From Zygnema cylindricum (lineage: Eukaryota; Streptophyta; Zygnematophyceae; Zygnematales; Zygnemataceae), in the NCBI GenBank assembly GCA_037447655.1, contig JBBHKE010000953.1, forward strand, positions 1-64,000: 64,000 nucleotides of DNA, read 5' to 3'. A model generated the notes under the pieces. That model was given only the letters and a program-made list of their open reading frames with translations. It did no database searches and had not been told where the DNA came from. The position numbers and the translations under genes were made by a program. Below, piece after piece: positions 37,067-47,224 of this stretch; the stretch's first letter is position 1; each line of letters starts with the position of its first letter.

Positions 37067-37833
37067 TGTAACAGGATCTGCTACCTCTCGGCAAATCCCA
37101 TTACTACAAACAATCCCAACCACACATTCCACATATTGGAAAATACACATCTACATTGGACCACACTCACATAAGGATAAACTTTAAATTAGAAGAAACT
37201 TATGTCCATATAACATTAGCTTGGTCTGTTGCCCTCGTGGCTCAACCCTTCTTATTAAAGTGTTTTCCACTACTCTCCACTCTTAATAATTCTATCTCTT
37301 AACTACTAAAACACTATTTAGTTAGGAAGAGATTTCAATGCAAAAATGCATTTTCTCCAATTTGGTATTAATCGCTCAAAACCAAGATCAGCCGGAATTT
37401 CCACAAATTTTCCAAAGGAAAAGATGTCTACTCTCCTCTTACACTTCACTAGTTATCGATCATCGCCCGGACTCGCCAGGCCAAAGTCAACGCTCCGTTT
37501 TAACAGGCTTTTACCTGGGCCTATCATTGATCAACAAGGACTCAGACTGACCAATGCAAAAACGTGCGAAATCTCTTACTAACTACTTAGCACTTTACTA
37601 ACCAATCAAATGTTACGTTCACTACGTAACATTTACGTGCAAAAGTGAGTGCCAAACGAAACGCGACTTCGCACGATCGTGCGTAACAAATTTTGCACGC
37701 GAAACTTCCAACGAAATTCCCTTAAGTGAAAGTGACGTTTTGCACTAAATTTGTACGAAACGAACCACCGTGCATACTAAACGTTTCATTATAACTTTAA
37801 GAAACATACACGCGTAATTTCGGTACTAATTTG
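37067..37833 (-). repeat. 5' LTR of chromovirus A, part 1 (continues at 42154-42356)
   Basis: Matches 30210-30990 closely and breaks off exactly at CTAATTTG, where the gag-only element is inserted. The remainder resumes at 42154. Confidence 0.9.
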
Positions 37834-39012
37834 TGAAACTCTGAGACCTCCATTGGCCCTCAGAGTAAGCAGATCCAAAAGAAGCTTATCTAGATAGTGC
37901 CGACTCCAAGTTTATATAAACCCAAATGACTGACCCCTTGACAATCAGAACCCGAATATAGATTCACCCCAGTGAAATAAGACTTTCTGTGTGCTCAGTT
38001 CCACCACAGAATGCAAAGTTAGAATATGACTGTTGGATAACATTCCCCACTTTGACTTTCCCTTAGAAATGCAGCCACCCTGGCAAGCAAACACTCTGAC
38101 CAGCTACACCCTTGTGTAGCCTGGACTCCCCTGAGTCCGCAGCAAAAAGAATCACTAAAAATGGTCAAGTAAATTAATGGTTATGGCTGGCCAAAGTTTG
38201 CCATTTATACAAGGTGCTCTCTGGGAGAGGGGCCGCTACCACCTAAATTTTCTAAGTCCTATCTCTCTCTAAAACTTTATCTACTGACGTACGGCACCAA
38301 TCAAATTAAAGTGTCGTACATAAAAGTACAGGTGCCGGTGTACTTTCTGTACGGCCATCGTACGACATGGCCAAAATGTCGACACATGTCATATCCGGAT
38401 TTGTTCTTGTAATCTTCGAAGTTGCCACGATCCAATGTCATTGTACCACGTGTCATCCTACGTGGCGATGACCGCAAACCGCCGCGATTCTCTTCCGCGA
38501 TCTCGGCATCCTTCCCGGCCGTACGATCAAAACTAGATTTTAATCGTAGCCGTCATAAATACTTGCGCGGTATTTGTTTCGCTATCGAAACAAAATGCGC
38601 GATATCTGTTTCTTTTCTGTACCGTACTCCGTACTCTACATAACTGAATCTATGCATCCCGAGTAAAGTTTCAGTTGAATGAATTAGTCTACGTGTAAGC
38701 CTATATATAATTATCAAACCGTATATCATTTAACAACAGTCTAAACTAAACGGTTAAGGCTAAAGTCTAATTTGGCGGTCGGCAGGTACCCGGATCAAAT
38801 CTCCGGTCCGTCATACATTTTAGGTATCAAGACTTGCCTTCCTCTCCTCTTTGGACAGCCTAGGCAGCCATGGATCTAACTCCTCCTCAAGTCTTCAGTG
38901 ACTGCGACAAGTGTGGGGACTTGAGTGAAGAGTTAGAGGCAAGCTGTCAGTGTCTCTTCTTTTGTCTTTTATTTTACAATCTCTAGACCTAGAAAATACT
39001 TAAATTTCAACA
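37834..39012 (-). repeat. 3' LTR of TR-GAG element
   Basis: 1179 bp. The interior next to it (39013-39033) is the polypurine-tract position, pyrimidine-rich on the plus strand (CTCCCCTT). Confidence 0.93.
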
Positions 39013-39041
39013 CTCCCCTTATTTTCTAGTCTACTTTACTT

Positions 39042-40946
39042 TCAACTCCCTTCAAAAACAACAAATACATTTATATATATTTTCCTTTCCTTTTTCCTTT
39101 TTCCTTCATGAAGCTTCAAGCGAATACTTTTATATTTAAGAAAGTGTATTAGATGACCAAAAATAATTTCATCTTGTTGATCATACATTTTATTTTGCAT
39201 GCCACTTTTCATAAATCTGATCAAAGATTTTATCCACCTTCTCCCCTTTTCATCCAACCAGAATCTACTTTCCCTTTTGCATTTCCAACAGTCAGCCCCA
39301 TCCCCAACCTGCAACACATACCCGGATGATAACCCTTTTACAGGCACATCTTCACAAGTGACATCACACCAAGTAGTGATGTCAAATCCATCCACCCCCA
39401 AATATTCCCAAAAAACACTAGTCCCCACTAAGTTCCTCATAAGATCTACATCTTCCGTACTCATATTTTTATCCATGATAATTACCCCATTTCCTGAACT
39501 TTCCTCACTCTTTCCCATGGAATTCTTTCCACTATCACTTTCTATTTTAATTCCCAATAAATATTTTTTCTCCCCTAAACCTTTAGTCAAATATTTCTCT
39601 TCTCCCCTATCCTTTAAAACCCCCTCTAGAATTAATTCTCCCCTTTCCTCGGAATCCATTGAAGTCTCCTTTTCCGACCAGTTTTTTGTTTCCAAAATAT
39701 CTATGAAACAATCCTCAATATTTTGAACTCCTTCAAGTATCTCCTCTCTCTTTACTTCCCTTATACCTCCAAAAGCACACTGTTGCTTTCGTGGAATTTC
39801 TGTGTGCTTTTCTCTCTTCCCCATACTACTAATCCGGAGAAGCTCTAAAATATCTTCATCCTCTTTCTCCTCTTCCCCTTCTTCCTCCTCATCCACATTC
39901 CAACTTCTAAGGTTTTCCAAACAAGGGCATTCCTCCATATAATGACCCGGTTCCCTACAAAAGAAGCAAACCCCCTTTTTCAAAGCTCCCCTTTCTTTTC
40001 CTCTCCCTCTCTTTCCACCAAATTTCCGATAAGATTTACCTTTGTCTTTCTTTCTCTCATCACGCTTCCGCTGGTCACCACCGTTCCTCTCATCACGCTT
40101 CCGCTCGTCACCACCGTTCCTCTCATCATGCTTCCGCTCGTCACCGCCGTTCCTCTCATCACGCTTCCTCCAATCACCACAAGCTGAAAATGCATTGACC
40201 CTGTCCTTTCCCCTACGAAGCTCCAAAGTGCTTTCCTTCACAAGAATTATCCCCATGGTAAAGCTCCAAGTCCATGAGGAGCCATCCATTGCCTGCATAC
40301 GACAAATGATGTTTTCGTACTCATCTGGGAGTTTCATAAGTAGTGTATTAATCTTACTCTCCTCGGATTCTACATATCCCGCACTAGTAAGCTCAACGTA
40401 TAACGCAGCAATATCATTGCAAAACTCTATCATGCTACCGCCTTTATAAACGTAGGCATCTATTTCCTGTTTTACTAATTGCTGCCTCTGAATAGTCTCA
40501 CTCTTATAAATCTGAATTAATGCTTCCCATATCTTTGAAGCTTTGGTTAGACTTAAAAGAGTGATAGCTATCGACTTAGACACATATCTAAGTATGAGAT
40601 GTTTTGCTATAGTGTTTTTGTATTCCCATATTTTTGTGTCATTTTCTTCAGTTTTAATCCCTACATGTGGTACCATAGTTGAGAGCCTAGCTCCCCTCAC
40701 CATAGGTGTCCTATTTTCCTTCTCCCCTATTTCTCTATCCACGGAAAGATTTTTCCCTTCACCTTCCGTTGCATCTGAGCTCCGGTTGATATTCTGGGCA
40801 GCCTCAGATGAATCTCCATAGTAAGCTCCTCCAAAGCCAGGTGGCGGACATCTCACTTGTCCCGAAACAATTCCCCATAAGTGTTTCTCAAAAAGCAATC
40901 ACGCCATTGTAAACTCCCAATAGGTGAAGTCTGTTCCATCGAACAT
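39042..40946 (-). CDS. gag: Copia-type gag of TR-GAG element, with one in-frame TGA
   Basis: Nucleocapsid polyprotein that would form virus-like particles and package element RNA. The frame opens at ATG 40946 (MFDGTDFTYWEFTMA), meets TGA at 40901-40899 (codon 16), then stays open for 618 codons to 39042. After the TGA come LWGIVSGQ, the UBN2-type gag core (LTKASKIWEALIQIYKSETI, INTLLMKLPDEYENI), four tandem RKRDERNGGDE-like repeats, a basic segment, one zinc knuckle CFFCREPGHYMEEC, an acidic run (DEEEEGEEEKEDED), and a C-terminal tail of about 280 residues with no recognised domain but Cys/Trp-rich (DCWKCKRESRFWLDEKGRRW). It is larger than usual Copia gags. The TGA may be a recent nonsense change or a readthrough codon. 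Confidence 0.85.
40040..40180 (-). repeat. 33-bp minisatellite inside gag
   Basis: Four tandem in-frame units of about 33 bp encode RKRDERNGGDE-type repeats (highly charged). Units differ by single substitutions (for example His for Arg), so the array is young. Confidence 0.85.
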
Positions 40947-40956
40947 AGGCACCCTA

Positions 40957-40974
40957 GATGGTAGGCCCATAACC
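40957..40974 (-). other. Primer-binding site complementary to tRNA-iMet anticodon arm
   Basis: Immediately inside the 5' LTR the minus strand reads GGTTATGGGCCTACCATC. The first 11 bases are complementary to GGCCCATAACC of the initiator tRNA-Met anticodon stem-loop, and further pairing follows with few mismatches. This is the half-tRNA priming type known from Drosophila copia and yeast Ty5, not the 3'-end TGGTATCAGAGC type used by the chromoviruses in this window. Confidence 0.75.
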
Positions 40975-42153
40975 TGAAACTCTGAGACCTCCATTGGCCC
41001 TCAGAGTAAGCAGATCCAAAAGAAGCTTATCTAGATAGTGCCGACTCCAAGTTTATATAAACCCAAATGACTGACCCCTTGACAATCAGAACCCGAATAT
41101 AGATTCACCCCAGTGAAATAAGACTTTCTGTGTGCTCAGTTCCACCACAGAATGCAAAGTTAGAATATGACTGTTGGATAACATTCCCCACTTTGACTTT
41201 CCCTTAGAAATTCAGCCACCCTGGCAAGCAAACACTCTGACCAGCTACACCCTTGTGTAGCCTGGACTCCCCTGAGTCCGCAACAAAAAGAATCACTAAA
41301 AATGGTCAAGTAAATTAATGGTTATGGCTGGCCAAAGTTTGCCATTTATACAAGGTGCTCTCTGGGAGAGGGGCCGCTACCACCTAAATTTTCTAAGTCC
41401 TATCTCTCTCTAAAACTTTATCTACTGACGTACGGCACCAATCAAATTAAAGTGTCGTACATAAAAGTACAGGTGCCGGTGTACTTTCTGTACGGCCATC
41501 GTACGACATGGCCAAAATGTCGACACATGTCATATCCGGATTTGTTCTTGTAATCTTCGAAGTTGCCACGATCCAATGTCATTGTACCACGTGTCATCCT
41601 ACGTGGCGATGACCGCAAACCGCCGCGATTCTCTTCCGCGATCTCGGCATCCTTCCCGGCCGTACGATCAAAACTAGATTTTAATCGTAGCCGTCATAAA
41701 TACTTGCGCGGTATTTGTTTCGCTATCGAAACAAAATGCGCGATATCTGTTTCTTTTCTGTACCGTACTCCGTACTCTACATAACTGAATCTATGCATCC
41801 CGAGTAAAGTTTCAGTTGAATGAATTAGTCTACGTGTAAGCCTATATATAATTATCAAACCGTATATCATTTAACAACAGTCTAAACTAAACGGTTAAGG
41901 CTAAAGTCTAATTTGGCGGTCGGCAGGTACCCGGATCAAATCTCCGGTCCGTCATACATTTTAGGTATCAAGACTTGCCTTCCTCTCCTCTTTGGACAGC
42001 CTAGGCAGCCATGGATCTAACTCCTCCTCAAGTCTTCAGTGACTGCGACAAGTGTGGGGACTTGAGTGAAGAGTTAGAGGCAAGCTGTCAGTGTCTCTTC
42101 TTTTGTCTTTTATTTTACAATCTCTAGACCTAGAAAATACTTAAATTTCAACA
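40975..42153 (-). repeat. 5' LTR of TR-GAG element
   Basis: 1179 bp, same length as the partner LTR. The two mismatches seen are G/T in AGAAATKCAGCC and G/A in CCGCARCAAAAAG. It contains a TATA-like box near its 3' end. Confidence 0.93.
41051..41062 (-). promoter_or_regulatory. TATA-like box in TR-GAG LTR
   Basis: GTTTATATAAAC lies about 80 bp before the inner end of the 5' LTR in element orientation, the expected place for the U3 promoter of a short-U5 Copia-type LTR. It is present in both LTRs (the other at about 37910-37921). Confidence 0.5.
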
Positions 42154-42356
42154 ATTTGACCCTTAACCCGTTTTAATGATACCCACTTGTTATTTACACC
42201 CCACGCTGTCACCTAAATACACCCATCGCTATAACTTTTAAAATATAACTCTAAATAGCGTGATTCTTTCGCAGACGTCTACTAAATTCAGTACTCTATA
42301 ATTGTAACACCTAAACATCTCTTTTTAAACAAGTTTGATCCACTATTACTGCTACA
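42154..42356 (-). repeat. 5' LTR of chromovirus A, part 2
   Basis: Resumes with ATTTGACCCTTAACCCG and ends GCTACA. Together with 37067-37833 it makes a full LTR. Confidence 0.9.
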
Positions 42357-42613
42357 TTTTTATTGTAGGCCTTTAGTTGGCGCCTTTATCGTAAGTTGTG
42401 TTATGGGCTTTTCATTTGATCTTCTTAGATCGCTTCTTTGATCAACGACCGTCCGATCATTTGAATCTGATGGTGTAAATAAAAAAATTTGGTCCGAATG
42501 TTTTAATTGATCCGAATAGTTTCGAATACAATATGGGTCTTAAGGTCATATTGTATGTTTTGCATACAATAGACATATTGTATAGGCCTAGTTTCACCTA
42601 TTTTAAAACTATG

Positions 42614-43267
42614 ACAATGACTGTTGAATATTCTTTCGCGAAGCATTAGGGTGAAGTTCCATTAAGACATTCTGTAATTGTACAACCAACATTACAGAAT
42701 GCTACAATTTGATCAAAATTCCATTGCGAAGAGTTTGTAATCCACGTGGTAGCAAAAGAGTGGTGCCACGTAGCTATAGATTTGATATTGAAAATCATAA
42801 ATGATTTTCACACAGACCAAAAATATTCATTTGCGTACCATGTAAGTGCGTACCAGGTCATCGTTCAACACAGGTTTTGTACTTTTCGCAGACGCCTTGT
42901 GAGATACCACCTCATTTTTTCTTAAAGATATGTAAAGATTGAAGCCAACTTGTCTTATTTGTGGTATCGTACCTGAATGACGAACCTGAAAGATACATCA
43001 CCGAAGCTATTTTAAACCGAAGACGGGCCATTAAAAATACCGAGTTTGACGCCGGTTTTGACGGAACGATTGGATACTCGACAGTTGACGCTTGTCATTA
43101 GGAGCGGTCCCCTAGCGTACGGAGCGAGTTCGAGCTTACGCTGTCGTTTCAATAAAGAGGTTTGCTATGAGGACGCTCGAAATTGCTACAACCCCCAAAA
43201 AGGAATCGTACGAAGTATGTACAACACTGTCGGTTTCATAAAGAGACTTGCAAGGAGGACACTGTAC
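42614..43267. other. DNA-element D fragment and unassigned sequence
   Basis: 42649-42900 starts TTAGGGTGAAGTTCCATTAA and contains the TAATCCACGTGGTA region, matching the right part of element D (46130-46272) in reverse. The rest to 43267 shows nothing recognisable. Confidence 0.45.
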
Positions 43268-43585
43268 CATAGTTCAAAAGTAGGTGAAAGTAGGCCTCTA
43301 CAATATGCCTATTGTATGCAAAACTTACAATATGGCATTAAGACCCATATTGTATTGGTTGCAAAAGGAAAAATAATAGTAACGGGGTTGAGTTGCACAT
43401 CGATCAATAGAGAATTAAATGTCATGTCAAAATTTTGAAAAACATTCGGACAAATTTTTACTTTTCCGTGAGTTTTGAGGTATTTTTTATTTAAACCGTG
43501 AGATTTGGACAATCGGACGGTCATCAAAGTAGCGATATAAGAAAATCACATGAAAATCCCATAACACAACTTACAATAGGACTTA
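43268..43585 (+). mobile_element. TIR element family F, right end missing
   Basis: Begins CATAGTTCAAAAGTAGG and follows family F up to CATAACACAACTTACAATAGG. It then passes into T-rich sequence with AATGTCATCCTACGC, like the long copy at 29482, without the terminal CTATG repeat. Truncated copy. Confidence 0.65.
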
Positions 43586-44258
43586 CGTTTTTTTTTGTTG
43601 GGTTTTTTTTCTGGGTTTTTTTTCCCGCGGAATGTCATCCTACGCCGTGACTATACTTGCTAACAACCCCCAAGTAAAATCATACGAAAACTGCACGCTT
43701 TGAATATGTTTCATGCGCAATGAGGAAGTTTGCCAAACCCGTCAAAATTTCTGATCCGTACCGACAGTCGTTAACGCTCGCTCCGACAGCGCCCGTAAAG
43801 ACGCCGCCAGCAACTGGGTGGAAATGGTGTCCACGTAGCAATTAATTTTTTCACACAAGCTAAAGCAGTCCCTTCAAGCTACAGTACAGTGCTGAGTGTC
43901 CCAAACGTCTTGGCACAAAGTGTCGGTCCATCTTGTCCGCTCTGAGCTGCGAAACAGTGCAGGTCTCGCCCGTAGTGCGACTTGCGGCGACGTCGGCGAC
44001 GTAATGTAGCTGTACTGTACTGTAGCTGTTGGAATGGTCGCTTTGGCGCTGCCGTTTCGGAGTTGCCTAGGTTGCGTGGCTTATTGGCTTTTCTGCCTGG
44101 TGCAGCGTGGTCTAATGGCAACCCGTCTTCTGTCGCCTTGGTGGTACTGTACAATTGTCGCATACGACGAAGGGCAGCCACACCAACTTGTGTTTTGTGG
44201 GCGACGGCAAGCCGCCCTACTTGGTCGGTTACAACTTCACATGGGGAGTTGACTGAAT
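43586..44258. other. No gene supported
   Basis: Continuation of family F-like T-rich sequence to about 43640, then unassigned GC-richer sequence. The open frames on both strands at 43879-44268 overlap each other and have no domain. A TGTACTGTACTGTA string occurs at 44011. Confidence 0.35.
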
Positions 44259-44563
44259 CATAGTTCAAAAGTAGGTGAAAGTAGGTCCATACAATATGCC
44301 TATTGTATGCAGAACATACAATATGACCTTATGACCCATATTGTATTCGGACCTATTAGGACCAATTAAAACATTCGGAACAAAAATTGGACCAATTAAA
44401 ACATTCGGACCAAAATTTTGTTTTTACACCGTCAGATTCGAACGATCGGACGGTCGCTGATCAAAGTAGCGATCTAAGAAGATCACATGAAAAGCCCATA
44501 ACACAACTTACATAAAGTCGCCGACCAAAGGCCTACCATTAAAACGCCTATTTTTGAACTATG
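44259..44563 (+). mobile_element. TIR element family F, short intact copy
   Basis: 305 bp from CATAGTTCAAAAGTAGG to CGCCTATTTTTGAACTATG. Non-coding MITE-like member. Its interior defines the family blocks ACAATATGCCTATTGTATG and GATCACATGAAAAGCCCATA. Confidence 0.82.
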
Positions 44564-45534
44564 AGTTGAATACGGAGGGCTATTTCTACGGGATTCGTAT
44601 CTGACCGTCCGTACGATTGTTTCGTCCAGAATTCAAACGAGAGCATGTCAGTCTGCCACATCAGCCGCACAAATCATAGCTTGACCGAGGCTGTTAGGGT
44701 GAAGATTCTGAACGTGGAAGTGCCCAGGTGGCGGCGCGTAGCACCATGTCGCTTAGAGTTAGATGTCGCGAGGACCACAGGTGATGTGTCACATGTCGTG
44801 CGCGACAAAATCTGTGGCAGGAAGGCTGTCGGCAGCGACACTATCCTGTCCTTTGGTCCGCGGATTGGCTCGTAAAACGCCTCGATTTGGCATTTTGGCC
44901 TAAATAAACTCACTTTTTTAAAATCATCTGTTGACCTTTCAAAAAAATCACGTGGAACGCTTCATGACCTGCACCGTCGCGTAAAATCTTGATGGGCCTG
45001 ATATTTCGTTTTATGTGTCGTATCCAGGGTAGAAAAAGTAACAGGATACACTGATGCTGCCCGTCAAAATTTAAATAATATTTATTAGCCGTTGCAAAAT
45101 GGAAATTCATTCGTCCAATTCGAGAATTCATCCCCACAAAAAAAATCACTTAAAACCGCCGGAAAAAAAGTTTCTGCACGTAATCTTTTCTATTTTGTTT
45201 GCAATGGCGGTGGGCTGTGAATGGCCAGATATATGACATGTGTCGATCGCCTATAAAAAGTACGATTTACTAACTAAAACCGGCGTATCTGAGCCAATAG
45301 AGGCCAAACTTGAGAATCAGTACTTACTCCGTGATGCATCATGGATGGCACTGAAACTACAGTACAGTACCGTACTGTATCACCGGTAGAATTCATACAG
45401 AAGTAGCTTATCGCCATTATGATCATAGTACGAAACAGCGTGGATAGTAGGGCTGACACTCGTTGTGTCCGGTTTCTCCGGCCATTGTACGTCAGATAGC
45501 GTATATATCAATATTTTTCTCCTTAAAAAGAATA
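44564..45534. other. No gene supported
   Basis: Unassigned. Contains the imperfect palindrome CTACAGTACAGTACCGTACT at about 45357 and short open frames without resemblance to known families. Confidence 0.35.
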
Positions 45535-46272
45535 GTAAGAGTGGCATTCCATCAGACGAAAAGTGAGGTTGTTTACATAAAACCGGACCTCTCCGTACAA
45601 TGCCGTACCTCCTATTTTGTTTTTATAGGCGAACAACATTACAGAGAATCTTGGCAATATTCTCCAAAGGTCTAGGAGGTAACAATGACCGTTGGATGCT
45701 TTTTCGCGAGGCATTCGCTTCCAAAGTTTCTGTAAATGGTGATGTACCTCGGTACATCACCATTTACAGAAGAATTTGAGCGACGACACGCTGGATAATG
45801 AATATACGTGTCAAGACGGCAACCAATGGAAATCGAAAAATTTCGCACATGATATATACATTCAAAAATCCAACTGAAATCACAAAAGTAATTTCGTAAC
45901 GAACTTTCGTCGCGCTATTTTTGTTACCAGCCATTCGACACACTATTTGAGGAAGCGCTCATTCGTCACGCGAAAAGGCATAAACCCTACAAAATGAGCT
46001 GGCATCTGACAAGCGTTTGCAAAGAGTACAAAATTTGTGTGGTACGATGCCCTGGTCCGCACGTACATGGTATGCAAATGATGATTTCGAGTTGAAGTTG
46101 CTCAGTGTAAAAAATATTTGACGATTTTCAAAATACGATATTATCTTACGTGGTACCACTCATTCTCGAGCACGTGGATTACAAACTCTACGCGAAAGAA
46201 CATCGTTCAAAATGTAGCATCCTGTAATGTTCACCGTACAATTACAGGAAATCCTGATGGAACGCCACCCTA
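45535..46272 (+). mobile_element. DNA element family D
   Basis: About 738 bp. Left end TAAGAGTGGCATTCCATCAG; the right end reversed is TTAGGGTGGCGTTCCATCAG, an inverted repeat of about 20 bp. Interior blocks are shared with the partial copy at 11464. It contains a 44-nt perfect hairpin (45728-45771) not present in the other copy. Non-coding. Confidence 0.7.
45728..45771. repeat. Perfect hairpin with 21-bp arms and 2-nt loop
   Basis: Left arm begins TTCTGTAAATGGTGATGTAC and the right arm is its exact reverse complement after a TC spacer. It sits inside element D, where the related copy near 11620 lacks it. Confidence 0.95.
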
Positions 46273-46329
46273 AGCGGTGAAAATTCGTCCAGCTCACACG
46301 GCCTTTTGACATCTTTTGACTTCCGTGTA

Positions 46330-47220
46330 ACTAGCCCGAAGTTATACGGTGACAGCCGTCACGGGTATTGTCGACGTATACAATCGTCACAAAGTTAAGT
46401 AACAATTTCGAGTAAACACATAGAGACACCTGAAATCCGGGTCCGCTGGATCCGCGCTAAAATACAAAGTAAGTTCGCTAAGTTAAAAGTACATGGGGGC
46501 GTACCCTAAGGGTGTGTCTCTGTGTGCTTAAGTAAGGGTTTTTTTCTGTCGTTTTCCTGTAAAACTTAGAGCCGTACCGCGTAAGTTTCAACCGTACAAG
46601 AAAATAGAAAAAAAGGTACATTTTGCGTCATCATCGAATTTAAAATGTACTACATCTTGTCGTCTTGTGTTCTTCGACCCACAGCCACGCCAAAATACGT
46701 CATCTTCAAACTTTTCTTTAAAATACAAGGTCGATGTGTTTTAAAGCAAATTATTTTTGAAAAACAAATAGGAACACGTATTCGCACGTGTAAATTTATT
46801 TTTAAAAAATTTCAAACGAATTCAAGCGACGGCGTAAGGTACACTATTCGTTATGTTTTGTCCTTTTGCGTCCAACAAAGTACACAATTTGTTTTTTTTT
46901 GTCGCGTTTCGTTCAGTACAGACGTTTCCATTCCAGGGGTCTGAAAATTCGAATGCCATTTGACAAAATCTTGAGAAATCTTTGAGGGCGCCTAAGCAAG
47001 TCGCACACGCCGCCTCTCTCACGCAGCCTCGCATTCTCGCGACGTCCAAGGCATTTTTTTACAATTTGGTGCGTCATCTCTGATTGTACACTGTCGACAA
47101 CCATCACGAGCATTGTCGACGTATACAATCGTCATGCCCTTAAGTGACAACTTCGTTTGGTACACATAGGGACACCCGAAATCCGGGTCCGCCAGATCTG
47201 CGCTAAAAAACAAAAAAAAA
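46330..47220. mobile_element. DNA element family E, broken copies
   Basis: A right end (GGATCCGCGCTAAAATACAA through the TACCCTAA at 46509) abuts a left end (GGGTGTGTCTCTGTGTG, TAAGTAAGG, TCTGTCGTTTTCC) that runs to about 47215, ending in GGGTCCGCCAGATCTGCGCT without the outer terminal repeat. It is thus a terminal fragment plus a copy lacking its right end. Confidence 0.6.
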
Positions 47221-47224
47221 AACT

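Larger units (their letters stand above)
37834..42153 (-). mobile_element. Gag-only (TR-GAG) LTR retrotransposon, very young
   Basis: 4320-bp element with two 1179-bp LTRs (37834-39012 and 40975-42153) starting TGAAACTC and ending TTTCAACA. By eye they differ at only two positions. The element is flanked by a perfect ATTTG duplication (37829-37833 and 42154-42158) inside the LTR of chromovirus A. The 1962-bp interior encodes gag only: no protease, RT or integrase. UBN2/Copia-like gag, so it probably moves with enzymes of an autonomous Copia relative elsewhere. Confidence 0.93.
30210..42356 (-). mobile_element. Ty3/gypsy chromovirus copy A, nested host of another element
   Basis: LTR retrotransposon on the minus strand. 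LTRs run TGTAAC...TTACA in both places: left (3') LTR 30210-31178 and right (5') LTR 37067-42356, the latter interrupted at 37834-42153. It is flanked by TTTTT at 30205-30209 and 42357-42361, a 5-bp target duplication. Order from right to left: PBS, gag with three zinc knuckles, protease, RT, RNase H, integrase, chromodomain, polypurine tract (reads AAGGAGGGGATGA before the 3' LTR). All coding parts carry stops or frameshifts, so it is dead. Confidence 0.92.
30190..42613 (-). mobile_element. TIR element family F, split by a retrotransposon
   Basis: The left remnant (about 30190-30209, TCAAAAGTAGGC) and right remnant (42357-42613, ending TTTTAAAACTATG) together form the reverse complement of the 305-bp family F copy at 44259-44563. 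The chromovirus at 30210-42356 sits between them. This dates the family F insertion as older than the retrotransposon. Confidence 0.65.

Noticed and set aside
39199-40821. Several long plus-strand frames (39199-39726, 39942-40449, 40543-40821)
   Set aside because: Shadows of the minus-strand gag; their low-complexity repeats come from the charged gag repeat read backwards.
38422-41784. Two identical 73-codon plus-strand open frames (38422-38643 and 41563-41784)
   Set aside because: They are the same stretch of the two near-identical LTRs of the TR-GAG element, so they are duplicated by structure, with no independent sign of coding.
43879-44268. Overlapping open frames on both strands, about 70-129 codons
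   Set aside because: Mutually overlapping, GC-richer local composition, no domain, and followed directly by a TIR element.
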